Of a stretch of 12,388 bases of DNA, positions 12,091-12,388 are shown piece after piece. Origin of the DNA: Phycisphaerae bacterium (GTDB lineage Bacteria; Planctomycetota; Phycisphaerae; Sedimentisphaerales; SG8-4); contig JAUXAH010000028.1 in assembly GCA_030614945.1 (NCBI GenBank), positions 1 to 12,388 of the forward strand, in the 5' to 3' direction. The position numbers were made by a program, and so were the translations under genes. The stretch's first letter is position 1; each line of letters starts with the position of its first letter. The notes below the pieces were generated by a model. The model was not told the origin of the DNA. It was given only the letters and a program-made list of their open reading frames with translations, and made no database searches.

Positions 12091-12388
12091 TACTGGGCGA
12101 TGCCGAACATAAAAAACAAATACGCAAACGGCGCTGCGAGCAGCGGCGAATCAATAATGTCCAATATTCCGCCGAAGCCCGGCACATTGCTTGCTGAATC
12201 CTTTTGTTCGGCGTCTCGCTTTATCATCGACTCGACCAAATCACCGGCCTGGGCTATAAAGGCAAAACAAAAGCCAAAGATTGCTGCCAACCACCAGGCC
12301 ATTGTAATTATATCACAACTTACGGCAAAGAGAACAGCAACTATCATTGCCGTTGCGACGGCGCCGGCCATACCTTCCCAGGTCTTTG
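12090..12388 (-). CDS. cdsA: Phosphatidate cytidylyltransferase (5' end cut by window)
   Basis: Integral inner-membrane enzyme that makes CDP-diacylglycerol from CTP and phosphatidic acid, the branch point of bacterial phospholipid synthesis. Only the C-terminal 98 or so residues are visible; the frame runs off the window, entering with KTWEG, the conserved CdsA motif, so the ATG at 12371 is internal. Two or three hydrophobic segments surround the signature: GDLVESMIKRDAEQKDS then PGFGGILDIIDS. The classic signature has PGHGG and DRxD; here His is replaced by Phe and Arg by Ile, while the Lys, Asp and Gly residues and both Asp of LDIID remain. I recall this form in PVC-group CdsA, so it is likely active. 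It ends nine bases before phoH. Confidence 0.93.
   Translation of the reverse strand, partial: KTWEGMAGAVATAMIVAVLFAVSCDIITMAWWLAAIFGFCFAFIAQAGDLVESMIKRDAEQKDSASNVPGFGGILDIIDSPLLAAPFAYLFFMFGIAQ

Noticed and set aside
1..12388. A new defence, phage or biosynthetic system
   Set aside because: All but one of the genes belong to known housekeeping families; there is no integrase, transposase, toxin, nuclease-helicase pair or other sign of an island.

Overview
The window holds fourteen protein-coding genes (two cut by the window edges) in two convergent blocks. Almost all are housekeeping genes with recognisable family motifs. No rRNA, tRNA, CRISPR array, insertion sequence or prophage gene was seen. 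The gene set, roughly balanced base composition and protein style suggest a Gram-negative-type bacterium of the Planctomycetota/PVC kind, perhaps Phycisphaerae. This is an inference from general resemblance, such as the PGFGG/LDIIDS version of the CdsA signature; no marker gene proves it.

Plus-strand block (1-6577): the 3' part of hisC, then hisB (histidine synthesis), ispF (MEP isoprenoid pathway), cysS (cysteinyl-tRNA synthetase), ruvC-ruvA-ruvB (the complete Holliday-junction resolvasome) and an unrecognised 172-residue zinc-ribbon membrane protein. hisB/ispF, cysS/ruvC and ruvC/ruvA overlap by 4 nt (GTGA or ATGA), so these are translationally coupled. Short gaps separate the others.

Minus-strand block, read from 12388 down to 6694: the 3' end of cdsA (CDP-diglyceride synthase), phoH (ATPase), a short PgpH-like membrane HD phosphodiesterase, ybeY (rRNA-maturation endonuclease), a CNNM/CBS/CorC-type membrane protein and recO. 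The order phoH - membrane HD - ybeY - ... - recO follows the neighbourhood known in Bacillus and many other bacteria. The block links phospholipid synthesis, rRNA maturation, nucleotide signalling and recombination. The two blocks converge on an 81-bp interrupted palindrome (6585-6665).

The most unusual signal is a family of heptanucleotide (7-bp period) tandem arrays with different unit sequences. They lie between ispF and cysS, between ruvA and ruvB, just upstream of recO, twice inside recO, inside ybeY, across the ybeY stop, across the end of the HD gene, inside the HD gene, and weakly at the phoH 3' end. Because 7 is not a multiple of 3, gain or loss of one unit inside a gene would shift the frame. 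The coding arrays fall in linkers or termini, where they read as charged, low-complexity inserts. I see no new defence or biosynthetic system; the heptad arrays, the PgpH homologue without its outer sensor domain and the zinc-ribbon membrane protein after ruvB are the points worth following.
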